DNA of 64,000 nucleotides from Cryptosporangium arvum DSM 44712 (GCF_000585375.1 NZ_KK073874.1:5363251-5427250); one strand, 5' to 3'. Counted from the first letter of the stretch, positions 32,532 to 40,541 are shown. Made by a program: numbers and translations. The notes: a model not told the origin generated them from the letters alone.

Positions 32532-33365
32532 ATGAGTCGTGAACAGATCCTCGTCGACGTCGTGAGTCTGCACGCCGCCGAGCAGGCCCCGGCGTTGCTC
32601 GACGTCCGCTGGGCCCTCGGTGATCCGCATGGCCACGACCACTACCGCGAGGCCCATCTCCCGGGGGCGGTCTTCGTCGACCTCGACACCGAGCTCGCGG
32701 CCCCGGCGGGCCCGGAGGGTGGGCGCCACCCGCTGCCCGACGTCGCCGACCTGCAGGCCGCCGCCCGCCGCTGGGGCCTGCGCGAAGGGCAGCCGGTCGT
32801 CGTCTACGACAACACCGGTGGTCTCGCGGCCGCCCGCGCCTGGTGGCTGCTGCGGTGGGCCGGGTGCGAGTCCGTCCGCGTGCTCGACGGCGGCTTCGGT
32901 GCCTGGGCCGCGGCCGGCTACCCGACCGAGTCCGGCGACCACGAGCCGGAACCGGGCGACGTGACGCTCAGCCCCGGCCACCTGCCCACGCTCGCCACCG
33001 ACGACATCCCGGCGTTCCCGGGGGTCCTGCTCGACGCCCGCGCCGCCGAGCGCTACCGCGGCGAGGTCGAGCCGGTCGATCCGCGCGCCGGGCACATCCC
33101 GGGCGCACACAACGTGCCGACCGCCGGCAACCTCGGCCCCGACGGCCGGTTCCTGTCGACCGGCGCGCTCCGGGAACGGTTCGCGCCCTACGCCGACGCC
33201 GAGATCGGCGTCTACTGCGGCTCGGGCGTCACCGCGGCCCACGAGCTGGTCGCGCTGGCGGTCGCCGGTATCCCGGCCACGCTCTATCCGGGCTCGTGGT
33301 CGGCGTGGTCGGCCGACCCGGCGCGCCCGGCCGCGACCGGGGAACTCCCGGGCGCGGCCGATTGA
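32532..33365 (+). CDS. Sulfurtransferase (two-domain rhodanese)
   Basis: This 277-residue enzyme has two rhodanese domains (about residues 10-130 and 155-265). The active-site loop in the second domain reads Cys229-Gly-Ser-Gly-Val-Thr, the form typical of 3-mercaptopyruvate sulfurtransferases rather than thiosulfate-specific rhodaneses. It transfers sulfane sulfur to cyanide or thiols in the cytoplasm. GGAG lies upstream of ATG 32532. The next gene starts 24 bp downstream but has its own promoter-like sequence. Confidence 0.9.
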   Translation: MSREQILVDVVSLHAAEQAPALLDVRWALGDPHGHDHYREAHLPGAVFVDLDTELAAPAGPEGGRHPLPDVADLQAAARRWGLREGQPVVVYDNTGGLAAARAWWLLRWAGCESVRVLDGGFGAWAAAGYPTESGDHEPEPGDVTLSPGHLPTLATDDIPAFPGVLLDARAAERYRGEVEPVDPRAGHIPGAHNVPTAGNLGPDGRFLSTGALRERFAPYADAEIGVYCGSGVTAAHELVALAVAGIPATLYPGSWSAWSADPARPAATGELPGAAD

Positions 33366-33381
33366 CTCTGCGTTGTAGAGT
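33365..33381 (+). promoter_or_regulatory. Promoter/operator before the 33389 gene
   Basis: ACTCT-N7-AGAGT is an inverted repeat. TAGAGT (33376-33381) is also a -10 element placed 7 nt before ATG 33389, so the mRNA is probably leaderless and the palindrome would cover the RNA-polymerase site. The winged-helix protein of the same operon is the candidate repressor. Confidence 0.55.
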
Positions 33382-33388
33382 TCTAGGT

Positions 33389-33943
33389 ATGACAGAGGCG
33401 TACCTGGAAGAGCTCCGCGACCGCGTCCGCAGCGACCGTCGTGCGGTCACGGCTCCCCTGCTGACGTTCGGCGCGCTGGTCGTCGCGCACGTCCTGCTCG
33501 CCGCGGCGGTGTCGGCGGCGACCGAGAGCGCGATGGCCACGCACCTCACCGCACTGGTCTACTGGCCGCTCGCCGGGGCGCTCGGGCTGTTCGCGCTCTG
33601 GCAGCACGCCCGCCACGTCGCCGCCCGCGACGGTGTCGGCGAGGGCCCGCGCTCCTACCGCCCGATCACGATCGGCTACGTCGTCAGCGTGCCGCTACTC
33701 GCGATCCTGTTCGTCCCGGTGCTGTTCGTCGGCGTCTTCGCGCCCCTGGTGTGGCCGGCCGCCGTGCTCTACGCGGTCGCACTGAAGCAGCACACCCGCG
33801 AACTGCGGACGGTGGCGAAGGTCCTGGCCTTCGTCGGCTGCCTCGGCGGGCTGGCCGCGCTGTCGGGCAACCCGTGGCTGTTCAGCGGCGTGGAGCTCGT
33901 CGGTGGGCTCGCGCTCCTCGCCTGGGGTCTGGCCCGGCGGTGA
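33389..33943 (+). CDS. Four- to five-helix membrane protein of unknown function
   Basis: This 184-residue protein has about four to five transmembrane helices (near residues 22-45, 50-68, 95-120 and 140-180) and a short charged N-terminus. No motif is recognised. It overlaps the next gene, a winged-helix regulator, by GTGA, and its leaderless-type promoter overlaps an inverted repeat. The arrangement suggests a membrane protein controlled by its own co-encoded repressor. Confidence 0.75.
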   Translation: MTEAYLEELRDRVRSDRRAVTAPLLTFGALVVAHVLLAAAVSAATESAMATHLTALVYWPLAGALGLFALWQHARHVAARDGVGEGPRSYRPITIGYVVSVPLLAILFVPVLFVGVFAPLVWPAAVLYAVALKQHTRELRTVAKVLAFVGCLGGLAALSGNPWLFSGVELVGGLALLAWGLARR

Positions 33944-34263
33944 CCGAGCCGCACCCGGCGCTCGGGCTCGACGACACGATCCACCAGAAGACCCGCCTCG
34001 CGTTGCTGACCGTGCTCGACGAGGCGGGCCAGGCCGACTTCCCCTACCTGAAGAAGCTCCTCGGCCTCACCGACGGCAACCTCGGCCGCCACCTCGACAT
34101 CCTCGCCGCGCAGGGCCTGATCGCGATCACCAAGGGCTACGAGGGCCGGCGCCCGCGCACCTGGGCGGCGATCACCCCGGCCGGTGAGCAGGCGCTTGCC
34201 GCCGAGATGCGGCTGCTGTCCAACCTGGTCAACCGGTTCAACGAGAAACGCCAGGACCCCTGA
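33940..34263 (+). CDS. Winged-helix transcriptional regulator (MarR/ArsR-like)
   Basis: This 107-residue protein consists of one winged HTH: LALLTVLDEAGQADFPYLKK is followed by the recognition helix LTDGNLGRHLDILAAQGLI and the wing TKGYEGRRPRTWAAIT. It lacks a ligand domain. It is translationally coupled to the membrane-protein gene and probably represses that operon. Similar stand-alone winged helices are widespread in actinobacteria. Confidence 0.87.
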   Translation: MTEPHPALGLDDTIHQKTRLALLTVLDEAGQADFPYLKKLLGLTDGNLGRHLDILAAQGLIAITKGYEGRRPRTWAAITPAGEQALAAEMRLLSNLVNRFNEKRQDP

Positions 34264-34367
34264 CCGACCGCCGCGGGTGGTACACGAACGCGGCCGACCC
34301 CGCCGACGGCCGGTGACGCGGCCAGAAGGAGGAGGCCGTGCTCCGCCCGCGGCCTAGGTTGGAGGAC

Positions 34368-34750
34368 ATGCGACGGTGGTGGGGGGGTACGGCGCTCAGC
34401 CTGGTCGTGGCGCTCGACACCGTCCGCGGCACGTCGATCCAGGTGCTCAACGAGTTACGGGGCCTGCTCGAAGTGCTGCGTGACCCCGAGGTCACCGGCG
34501 CTCCCGCCACCGAACCCGAGCAGGCGACGGGCGAGGCGGTCGGGCGGGTCCGCGCCGCCGGCCTGCGGGTCGACGACGAGATCGCCGAGGACGTCGCCGT
34601 GGCGCCGCTGGTGCTCCGCACCACCGCGGTACGGGTGGTGCAGGAAGGGCGGCGCCGGACCGGGGATGACCGGGCTGCGTGAACGGGTCGCGCTGCTGGG
34701 CGGCACGCTCACGGCCGGACCCGACGGCCGAGGCTGGCGGTTCGACGCGC
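34368..34750 (+). pseudogene. Eroded sensor histidine kinase
   Basis: This is a remnant of a NarL-type histidine kinase. A -10-like TAGGTT, GGAGG and ATG 34368 survive, followed by about 12 N-terminal residues. The frame then jumps into the end of the dimerisation domain (LNELRGLLEVLRD) and on to LRTTAVRVVQEG. After about 34655 the kinase continues in another frame with its C-terminal GLRERVALLGGTLTAGPDG. The sensor, the phospho-accepting His and most of the ATP-binding domain are missing, so the product cannot signal. The tail runs directly into the response-regulator remnant. Confidence 0.8.
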
Positions 34751-35275
34751 GCCTGGGTGCTGATGGACCTGCGCATGCCGCTCGTCGACGGGATCTCCGC
34801 GACGCGCCGGATCGTCGACGCCCAGCCCTCGACCCGCGTCCTGGTGCTGACGACCTTCGCCGACGACGCCGACCTCTTCGGCGCGCTCGGCGCGGGAGCG
34901 ATCGGCTACCTGGTCAAGGACGGGCCGCCGGAGGAGATGATCGACGCCGTGCGGCGCGCCGCCCTGGGCGAGCCGCGGCTGGCCCCCTCGGTGCTGTCGC
35001 GGATCGTGGCGCGGGCGGTCGAGGCCCACGCCGCCGCGTCGTCCGCTCCGCCCGCCCACCCGCTCACCCTCCGCGAGACCGAGGTGCCGGCGCTCGTCGG
35101 CGCGGGGTTGTCGAACGCGGAGATCGGCGCGGCGCTGCACCTGGGCGTCACGACCGTGAAGACGCACGTCTCGGCGGCGATGGAGAAGCTCGGGTTGCGT
35201 AACCGCGTGCAGGCCGCGGTGACCGCGCACCGCTTAGGGTTGGTGGATGACCAGTTCCGGCCACTCGATCGGTGA
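34751..35275 (+). pseudogene. 5'-truncated NarL/LuxR-type response regulator
   Basis: The receiver domain lacks about its first 50 residues and begins at the phosphorylated-Asp strand (VLMDLRMPLVDGISATRR). The rest is intact: TTFADDADLFGALGAGAIGY, a conserved YLVKDG, and a C-terminal LuxR HTH (LTLRETEVPALVGAGLSNAE onward). A product could start at GTG 34757 or ATG 34763, but it would lack the acidic pocket and could not be regulated normally. The junction with kinase sequence at about 34750 shows a deletion across the gene boundary. Its 3' end overlaps the MerR gene by 29 bp and contains that gene's -10 element. Confidence 0.78.
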
Positions 35276-35675
35276 CCTGGCCCGCGCCACCGGGGTGGCG
35301 GCCTCCGCGCTGCGCTACTGGGAGGAGCTCGGGCTGCTCCCGGCGGCCGAGCGGGTCTGCGGGCAGCGCCGCTACCCGGCGTCGGCTCCGCGGGACGTCG
35401 GCCAGATCCTGGTGCTGCAGGAGGCGGGCTTCAGCCTCCGTGACATCGGCGCGGTCCTGGCGTCGTGGGACGACGACCCGGACGCCTGGCGGGCGCTCGC
35501 CCGGCGGAAGCTCGCGGAGCTCGACGAGCGGATCGCCCGCGCGCAGGCGGCGCGCAGCGCGGTGGCGCACGCGCTGGCGTGCCCGCACCCCGGCCCGCGG
35601 AGCTGTCCGACCGCCGCGGAGGTCGTCGCCGGGCGCCTGAGCGGCTCGTCGCTGGCCGAATCCCACCGGCACTGA
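35247..35675 (+). CDS. MerR family transcriptional regulator
   Basis: This 142-residue regulator has a MerR winged HTH (IGDLARATGVAASALRYWEE near residue 8, then LGLLPAAERVCGQRRYPAS) and a dimerisation helix. The C-terminal tail holds two cysteines (LACPHPGPRSCPTA) that could bind metal or sense oxidation. TAGGGT (35235-35240) lies 6 nt before the ATG, so a leaderless transcript is likely, starting inside the decayed response-regulator gene. No target gene is adjacent. Confidence 0.86.
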   Translation: MTSSGHSIGDLARATGVAASALRYWEELGLLPAAERVCGQRRYPASAPRDVGQILVLQEAGFSLRDIGAVLASWDDDPDAWRALARRKLAELDERIARAQAARSAVAHALACPHPGPRSCPTAAEVVAGRLSGSSLAESHRH

Positions 35676-35702
35676 CTACACGGATCCCGGGCCCCGGCCC
35701 GT

Positions 35703-36215
35703 GTGAGGTATGTGGACCCCAACGGCTTCGACGCGTTCGTGGCGGCGCACGGCACCCCGCTGCTCCGCTTCGCGTTCCTGCTGACCGGCAACTACCACCT
35801 CGCCGAGGACATGCTTCAGGAAGCCCTGATGCGGGTCCACCGGCGCTGGTCGACGCTGGAACGCACGGACGCGATCAGCAGCTACGTCCGGAAAGCGATC
35901 CTGCGGCAGTACCTGAGCTGGCGGCGGCGCCGGTCGTCGTCCGAGACCCCGTCGGCCGCCGCGCCCGACGTCGCGCTGCCGGGCAGTGACCACGCCGAAC
36001 GCTACGCCGAGCGGGACGCGCTCCGGCAGGCGCTGAGCGCCCTGCCGCGCCAGCAGCGCGCCGTGCTGGTGCTGCGCTTCTACGAGGACCTCGACGACAC
36101 CGCGATCGGCGAGCTCATCGGCTGCTCGCCGGTCACGGTCCGGGCACACGCCAGCCGTGGGCTGGCCCGGCTGCGCGGAACAGCACACGAGTTGCAGGGA
36201 GGACAGCTGCGATGA
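35703..36215 (+). CDS. SigE-family ECF RNA polymerase sigma factor (second copy)
   Basis: This 170-residue ECF sigma factor is paralogous to the one at 2087. Region 2 is LLRFAFLLTGNYHLAEDMLQ near residue 20 and region 4 is IGELIGCSPVTVRAHASRGL near residue 135. The next gene overlaps its stop by ATGA and encodes a one-pass membrane protein, repeating the layout seen at 2087-3597. GTG 35703 is the likely start, with GTG 35712 as an alternative. Confidence 0.88.
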   Translation: MRYVDPNGFDAFVAAHGTPLLRFAFLLTGNYHLAEDMLQEALMRVHRRWSTLERTDAISSYVRKAILRQYLSWRRRRSSSETPSAAAPDVALPGSDHAERYAERDALRQALSALPRQQRAVLVLRFYEDLDDTAIGELIGCSPVTVRAHASRGLARLRGTAHELQGGQLR

Positions 36216-37288
36216 ACGAGACCGAACAGGCGGTGCGGCACGTGCTGGCCGACTGGGCCGCCGGAATCTCCGCGCACCCGAACCTGGCCGACGCCGTGCT
36301 GGCCCGCGACACCCGCCGGCGCCGTCGCCGCCGGGCGCTGCTCAGCTGCGTCGCCGCGGTGGTGTTCCTCGCGGGCGCGGGCGTGCTCTGGGCCGTCGCG
36401 CCCTGGCGTACCCCCGACCGGCTCGTCCCGGCCTCGCCGCACCCTGATGACAGCGCTCCGCCGTCGCCGGTGGACTTCGGCTGGCTACCGGACGGATTCG
36501 ACACCGAGACGCTGGACCTGGTCCCGCCCGGCGTCTGGCGGCTCACCGCGACCGCCGACCGCGAGCCGATCGAGGTGACGATCTCCCCGGTGGAGCTCCC
36601 GCCGACCCGCGGCAACGGCACGACCGGGACCGCCGACGTCAACGGCGTCACCGCGACGACGTACTCGGTGCCGCCGCACGCCGTCGGCGCCCCGCCGTAC
36701 GGCACGAATTCCCCGGACGCCGACGGTGCGACCGAGGAGATCACCTGGCAGCGGAAACCGGGCCAGTGGGTGCAAGTCCACCTGCACTTCGCCGGCGGGG
36801 AGAAGCCGCTGGCCGCGTCCGGTGACGACCTGCTCCGGGTCGCGCGGGGCCTGGTCGACCGGGAGCGCCCGGTGCCGCACGTCGTCCGCATCGCCGACCT
36901 GACCGGTCTGCGGGTAGTGGCCAGCCAGTACGACGACTGGCGCGGCGCCACGATCAACCTGGCGCCCACGTCGATGACGACCTGGATGTCCACCGAAGCG
37001 GGCCAGAAGACCCTCACGCCGTACATGATCCGGCTCGGCAACGCCGACCCCGTCGAGGGCTACGCGGGCTTCTCGGACCGCCAACCGGTGCTGGAGACCC
37101 GGGCGCTGGACGGCCGGACCGTCATCCGGAAACGGTCCTACCAGGAGCTGTGGAAGACCGCGCTGGTGCGCTTCCCGGAGAACCAGGTCGCGGTGGTGCT
37201 GGTGCCGAAGCGGACGAGCGACGCGGACCTGATGGCGTTCGCGTCCGGGATCACCCCGGGGCCGGATTACGTCCCCGTCCGCCGGTGA
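36212..37288 (+). CDS. Single-pass membrane protein, probable sigma-factor partner
   Basis: This 358-residue protein has a cytoplasmic N-terminus with an RRRRRRALL stretch, one transmembrane helix (about residues 44-62) and a large external domain. It is coupled to the sigma gene by ATGA. No HxxxCxxC zinc motif is seen, so an anti-sigma role rests on gene order and on the similar pair at 2087-3597. The stop codon lies in the loop of a 12-bp hairpin. Confidence 0.74.
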   Translation: MNETEQAVRHVLADWAAGISAHPNLADAVLARDTRRRRRRRALLSCVAAVVFLAGAGVLWAVAPWRTPDRLVPASPHPDDSAPPSPVDFGWLPDGFDTETLDLVPPGVWRLTATADREPIEVTISPVELPPTRGNGTTGTADVNGVTATTYSVPPHAVGAPPYGTNSPDADGATEEITWQRKPGQWVQVHLHFAGGEKPLAASGDDLLRVARGLVDRERPVPHVVRIADLTGLRVVASQYDDWRGATINLAPTSMTTWMSTEAGQKTLTPYMIRLGNADPVEGYAGFSDRQPVLETRALDGRTVIRKRSYQELWKTALVRFPENQVAVVLVPKRTSDADLMAFASGITPGPDYVPVRR

Positions 37289-37300
37289 GCGGACGGGGAC
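37271..37300. terminator. Terminator hairpin with the stop codon in its loop
   Basis: Perfect 12-bp arms (37271-37282 and 37289-37300) enclose CGGTGA, whose TGA is the stop of the membrane-protein gene. A second palindrome (GAACCGGT-C-ACCGGTTC, 37301-37317) directly follows and covers the stop of the convergent acyl-CoA dehydrogenase gene. Together they should act as a bidirectional terminator. Confidence 0.75.
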
Positions 37301-37307
37301 GAACCGG

Positions 37308-39452
37308 TCACCGGTTCAGCGGGTCGCGCGGCAGGCCCAGGATGCGCTCGGCGATGACGTTGCGGCTGATCTCGGAGGTGCCGCCGGCGATCGTCATCGC
37401 CCGGGAGTACAGATAGCCGGTCGTCAGCAGGTCCGCCGTGCCGTCGATCGCGCCCGGGCCGGCCAGCAGCAGGCCGAGCTCGCTCAGCGACTGGGCGAGC
37501 TCGGCCCCGATCAGCTTCGTGAGCGCGCCCTCGATGCTCGGTTCGGTGCTCCCGGCCACGGCGCGGGTCACCATCCGGAGGTTGAGCAGGCGGGTGGACT
37601 GCTCGATCGCGACCAGCCGGCCGTACTCGCGCAACAGGCCGACATCGGTGACGCCGAACCCCTCGATCACGCGGATGAGCTGCGACGCCCGCACACCCAG
37701 CGTCGTTTCCCGGCCGATCGAGACCCGCTCGTTGCCCAGCGTCGCGCGGGCCACGGTCCAGCCCGCGTCGACCGCGCCGACGACGTCCTCGTCGGGCACG
37801 AAGACGTCGTTGAAGAACACCTCGTTGAACATCGCCGCGCCGGTGATCTCCTTCAGCGGACGCACCTCGACGCCGGGGGCGGTCAGATCGACGACCATCG
37901 CGGTGATGCCCTGGTGTTTGGGCACCGCGGGGTCGGTGCGCACGGTCGCGAGCCCGCGGTTGCAGTACTGGGCGCCGCTGGTCCAGACCTTCTGCCCGGT
38001 GACGCGCCAGCCACCCTCCACTTTGCTGCCCCGGGTCTGCACGGCGGCGGCGTCGGAGCCGGCCCCGGGCTCGCTGAACAGCTGGCACCAGACCAGCTCG
38101 CCGCGCAGGGACGCCGGGATCCAGCGTCGCACCTGCTCGTCGTCGGCGTGCTGGCTGATCGTGAGCGTCACCCAGCCGCCGATGCCCAGCTGCGGGACGT
38201 CGACGCCGGTGAACTCCTGCTCGATGACGAGCTGCTCGATCGGCTCGGCGGCCCGGCCCCACGGCTTCGGCCAGTGCGGCACCAGGTAGCCGGAGTCGAC
38301 GAGCAGCTGCCGCCGGTTCTCCGGCGGCGCCGCCCGGAACGTCTCGAGGAAGGCGCGGGCCTCGGCCCGGTAGGCCTCGGCCTCGGGGGGCAGGTCGACG
38401 GCGTACTCGCGGCGGACCTTGGCCAGTGCCGCCGCGGCGACGTCGTCCCGGGCGCCGGCGACCGGGCCCCAGAGCGCGGCCAGCGTGATCGCGCGACGCA
38501 GGTAGAGGTGGGCGTCGTGCTCGAAGGTGAAGCCGATGCCGCCGAGGATCTGGATCGCCTTCTGCGCGTTGGCCTGGTAGGCGTGCAGCGCGGTGGCGGC
38601 GGCCACCGCGGCCGCCTGATCGGCCTGGGCGTCGTCCGCGGTGTCCGCCGCGCGGGCCGCGTCCCAGGCGGTCGCGGTCGCGGTCTCCGCTTCGACGAGC
38701 ATGTTGGCCAGGTGGTGCTTGACCGCCTGGAAGCTGCCGATGGTGCGCCCGAACTGCTCGCGCACCTTCGCGTACTCCACCGCCATCGCGAGCGTGGCGT
38801 GCGCGCCGCCGGCGGCCTCGGCCGCGACGAGCGTGCGCCCGACGCGGACCGCGAGCGGGGCGGCGCCGCGGAAGACCCGCGCGTCCAGGTTCTCGACCCG
38901 GAGCTTCGCGGCCCCGAGCGACGGGTCGAGGCCGGGGGTGGCCTCGCTCACGACGTCGGCGAGCGGCAGGAGCGCGAGGTCGTGCGCGCCGACCCGCACC
39001 AGCGCGTGGTCGGCCCAGCGGGCGCCGGGCACCGGCCCGACCGATCCGGACAGGGTGCCGCCGGTCTCGGTCAGCGCGCCGGTGAGGCCGAGCACGACGA
39101 TGCGCGAACCGTCGGCGAGGCCGGGCAGGAGCGCGGCCTTCACGTCGTCGGGGGCGACCGCGTCCAGCACCGCCCCGGCCGCCGCGGCCGCGACGAACGG
39201 GCCCGGCGCGGGTGCGGCGCCCAGCTGTTCGGCGACGACCGCGAGCTCGGCCAGGCCGGCGTCGGAGCCGCCGACGGCCTCGGGCAGGTGCAGGCCGGTC
39301 CAGCCCAGGTCGGCGATCTGCTTCCAGGCCGCGTTGGTGGGGGCGTCCTGGGTCAACGCCTCGCGCGTGGCCCGGCGCAGCTCGTGCGCCGCGGTGAACG
39401 AACGGACGACGTCGGCCAGCTGCCGGTGATCGTCGGTCAGGGCGAGGGGCAT
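37308..39452 (-). CDS. Fused two-domain acyl-CoA dehydrogenase (FadE34-like)
   Basis: This 714-residue protein consists of two acyl-CoA dehydrogenase units in tandem (about residues 1-360 and 365-714). The second has the FAD/substrate signature WCQLFSEPGAGSDAAAVQTR and VTGQKVWTSGAQYCNRGLAT. The size and the double layout match FadE34/ChsE3 of Mycobacterium tuberculosis (about 711 residues), a fused dehydrogenase for steroid side chains with a full carboxylated tail. I infer the same type of role; a fatty-acyl substrate is possible. ATG 39452 has GGAGG upstream, and a perfect CTACGG-N3-CCGTAG palindrome lies 56 bp further upstream. Confidence 0.85.
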   Translation of the reverse strand: MPLALTDDHRQLADVVRSFTAAHELRRATREALTQDAPTNAAWKQIADLGWTGLHLPEAVGGSDAGLAELAVVAEQLGAAPAPGPFVAAAAAGAVLDAVAPDDVKAALLPGLADGSRIVVLGLTGALTETGGTLSGSVGPVPGARWADHALVRVGAHDLALLPLADVVSEATPGLDPSLGAAKLRVENLDARVFRGAAPLAVRVGRTLVAAEAAGGAHATLAMAVEYAKVREQFGRTIGSFQAVKHHLANMLVEAETATATAWDAARAADTADDAQADQAAAVAAATALHAYQANAQKAIQILGGIGFTFEHDAHLYLRRAITLAALWGPVAGARDDVAAAALAKVRREYAVDLPPEAEAYRAEARAFLETFRAAPPENRRQLLVDSGYLVPHWPKPWGRAAEPIEQLVIEQEFTGVDVPQLGIGGWVTLTISQHADDEQVRRWIPASLRGELVWCQLFSEPGAGSDAAAVQTRGSKVEGGWRVTGQKVWTSGAQYCNRGLATVRTDPAVPKHQGITAMVVDLTAPGVEVRPLKEITGAAMFNEVFFNDVFVPDEDVVGAVDAGWTVARATLGNERVSIGRETTLGVRASQLIRVIEGFGVTDVGLLREYGRLVAIEQSTRLLNLRMVTRAVAGSTEPSIEGALTKLIGAELAQSLSELGLLLAGPGAIDGTADLLTTGYLYSRAMTIAGGTSEISRNVIAERILGLPRDPLNR

Positions 39453-39508
39453 CGATACCTCCGGGAGCAGTGACACGCGCGACGACGGGCGGTTCCGCAG
39501 CATCCGTT

Positions 39509-39523
39509 CTACGGCGTCCGTAG
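39509..39523. promoter_or_regulatory. Palindrome upstream of acyl-CoA dehydrogenase, CTACGG-N3-CCGTAG
   Basis: This perfect 6+3+6 inverted repeat lies about 57-71 bp upstream of the dehydrogenase start. It has the size of a TetR-type operator. The regulator is unknown and no TetR gene is adjacent. I see nothing else in the rest of the 286-bp gap except the promoter at 39674. Confidence 0.45.
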
Positions 39524-39673
39524 GCCCACGTCAGCCACTTCACCGAACCGGCGATGTGAACGAAGATTTGCGCGATTGCGGGGGACGCGACCCGGGCTGC
39601 GCCGCGAGGAACCGGCGGCGCTCGCCGGCGTCGGCGTGTCCTGCCGCACCCGTCGGGGAGCCGGCGCTGGTGC

Positions 39674-39725
39674 TTGACCTCCCCCGGGCCTCCCGCTAGC
39701 TTGGCTTTAAACCGATGAGTTGAAA
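39674..39725 (+). promoter_or_regulatory. Promoter and operator of the ArsR/SRPBCC operon
   Basis: TTGACC (39674-39679) and TAGCTT (39697-39702), spaced by 17 bp, form one of the best -35/-10 pairs in the window. Directly downstream, TTTAAAC-N6-GTTGAAA (39706-39725) is an imperfect inverted repeat over the start of transcription, suited to the ArsR repressor encoded next. Confidence 0.65.
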
Positions 39726-39738
39726 AGAGGGTGAGCCG

Positions 39739-40077
39739 ATGCCGGTCGACGAGCTGTCCCGGGCGTTCGCGGCGCTGGCCGACCCGACGCGGCGCGACAT
39801 CGTGGCGCGGCTGTCGGTCGCCGACGCCACCGTGAACCAGCTCGCCGAGCCGTACCGGATGAGCCTGCAGGCGGTGTACAAGCACCTGCGCGTGCTCGAG
39901 GAGGCCGGCGTCGTGACCCGGGTACCCGGCCCGCAGCCGCGTCCGGTTCGCCTGCAGATCGGAGCGCTGACGTCGATGGACGAGTGGATCGAGCGGTACC
40001 GCCGGCGGGCCGAGGAGCGCTACCAGCGCCTGGACCAGGTGCTGGCGGACCTGAACGAGGAGGAATCCGCACCATGA
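39739..40077 (+). CDS. ArsR-family winged-helix repressor
   Basis: This 112-residue repressor has the ArsR fold: ALADPTRRDIVARLSVADAT leads into the recognition segment PYRMSLQAVYKHLRVLEEAG. No CxCxxC metal site is visible, so it is probably not a metal sensor. Its stop overlaps the start of an SRPBCC/AHSA1 gene (ATGA). ArsR-SRPBCC pairs are a common actinobacterial module. The same two domains are fused into one protein at 44525-45319. Confidence 0.87.
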   Translation: MPVDELSRAFAALADPTRRDIVARLSVADATVNQLAEPYRMSLQAVYKHLRVLEEAGVVTRVPGPQPRPVRLQIGALTSMDEWIERYRRRAEERYQRLDQVLADLNEEESAP

Positions 40078-40541
40078 CCGAGATCGAGGCCGATCCGGCC
40101 CTGCCGATCATCCGCATCACCCGGGACTTCCGGGCGACGCCCGCGCAGCTGCTGCGCGCACACACCGACCCGGAGCTGTTCGTGCGCTGGGTCGGGCCGG
40201 ACAGCCTGGCCAACCGGATCGACTACTGGGACGCCCGCACCGGCGGGAGCTGGCGGTTCGTGTCGAGCCGGGACGGCGAGGAGTTCGCGTTCCACGGCTC
40301 GTTCCACGAGATCCGGCCCGACCGCATCGTGCAGACGTTCACCTGGGAGGGCGATCCGGACGGCGTCTCGCTGCAGACGCTGCGGTTCACCGACCTGGGC
40401 GAGGGCCGCACCCGGCTGCACACCCAGTCGCTGGTGGAGAGCTTCGCGAGCCGCGACGCCTGGCTGAAGAGCGGCATGGAGGTCGGATTGGACGAGGGGT
40501 ACGCCACTCTGGACGGGATGCTCGCCGATGGCACTGTCTGA
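40074..40541 (+). CDS. SRPBCC/AHSA1-like protein
   Basis: This 155-residue START/Bet v1-fold protein has FRATPAQLLRAHTDPELFVR near residue 19, the core GGSWRFVSSRDGEEFAFHGS and the C-terminal helix. Such proteins bind hydrophobic ligands in a helix-grip cavity. It is coupled to the ArsR gene on one side (ATGA) and overlaps the TIGR03086-like gene by 14 bp on the other. It may supply the ligand signal for ArsR, but that is inference. Confidence 0.86.
   Translation: MTEIEADPALPIIRITRDFRATPAQLLRAHTDPELFVRWVGPDSLANRIDYWDARTGGSWRFVSSRDGEEFAFHGSFHEIRPDRIVQTFTWEGDPDGVSLQTLRFTDLGEGRTRLHTQSLVESFASRDAWLKSGMEVGLDEGYATLDGMLADGTV

Noticed and set aside
37267-39885. A very long open frame in another minus-strand frame across the acyl-CoA dehydrogenase gene
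   Set aside because: Its translation is Arg/Gly/Ala-rich without domains; it is the frame shadow of the FadE34-like gene, which has clear motifs and a ribosome-binding site.
39739-40077. ArsR protein as a metal-resistance regulator
   Set aside because: No cysteine metal site is present and the operon holds SRPBCC and TIGR03086 genes, not metal pumps.
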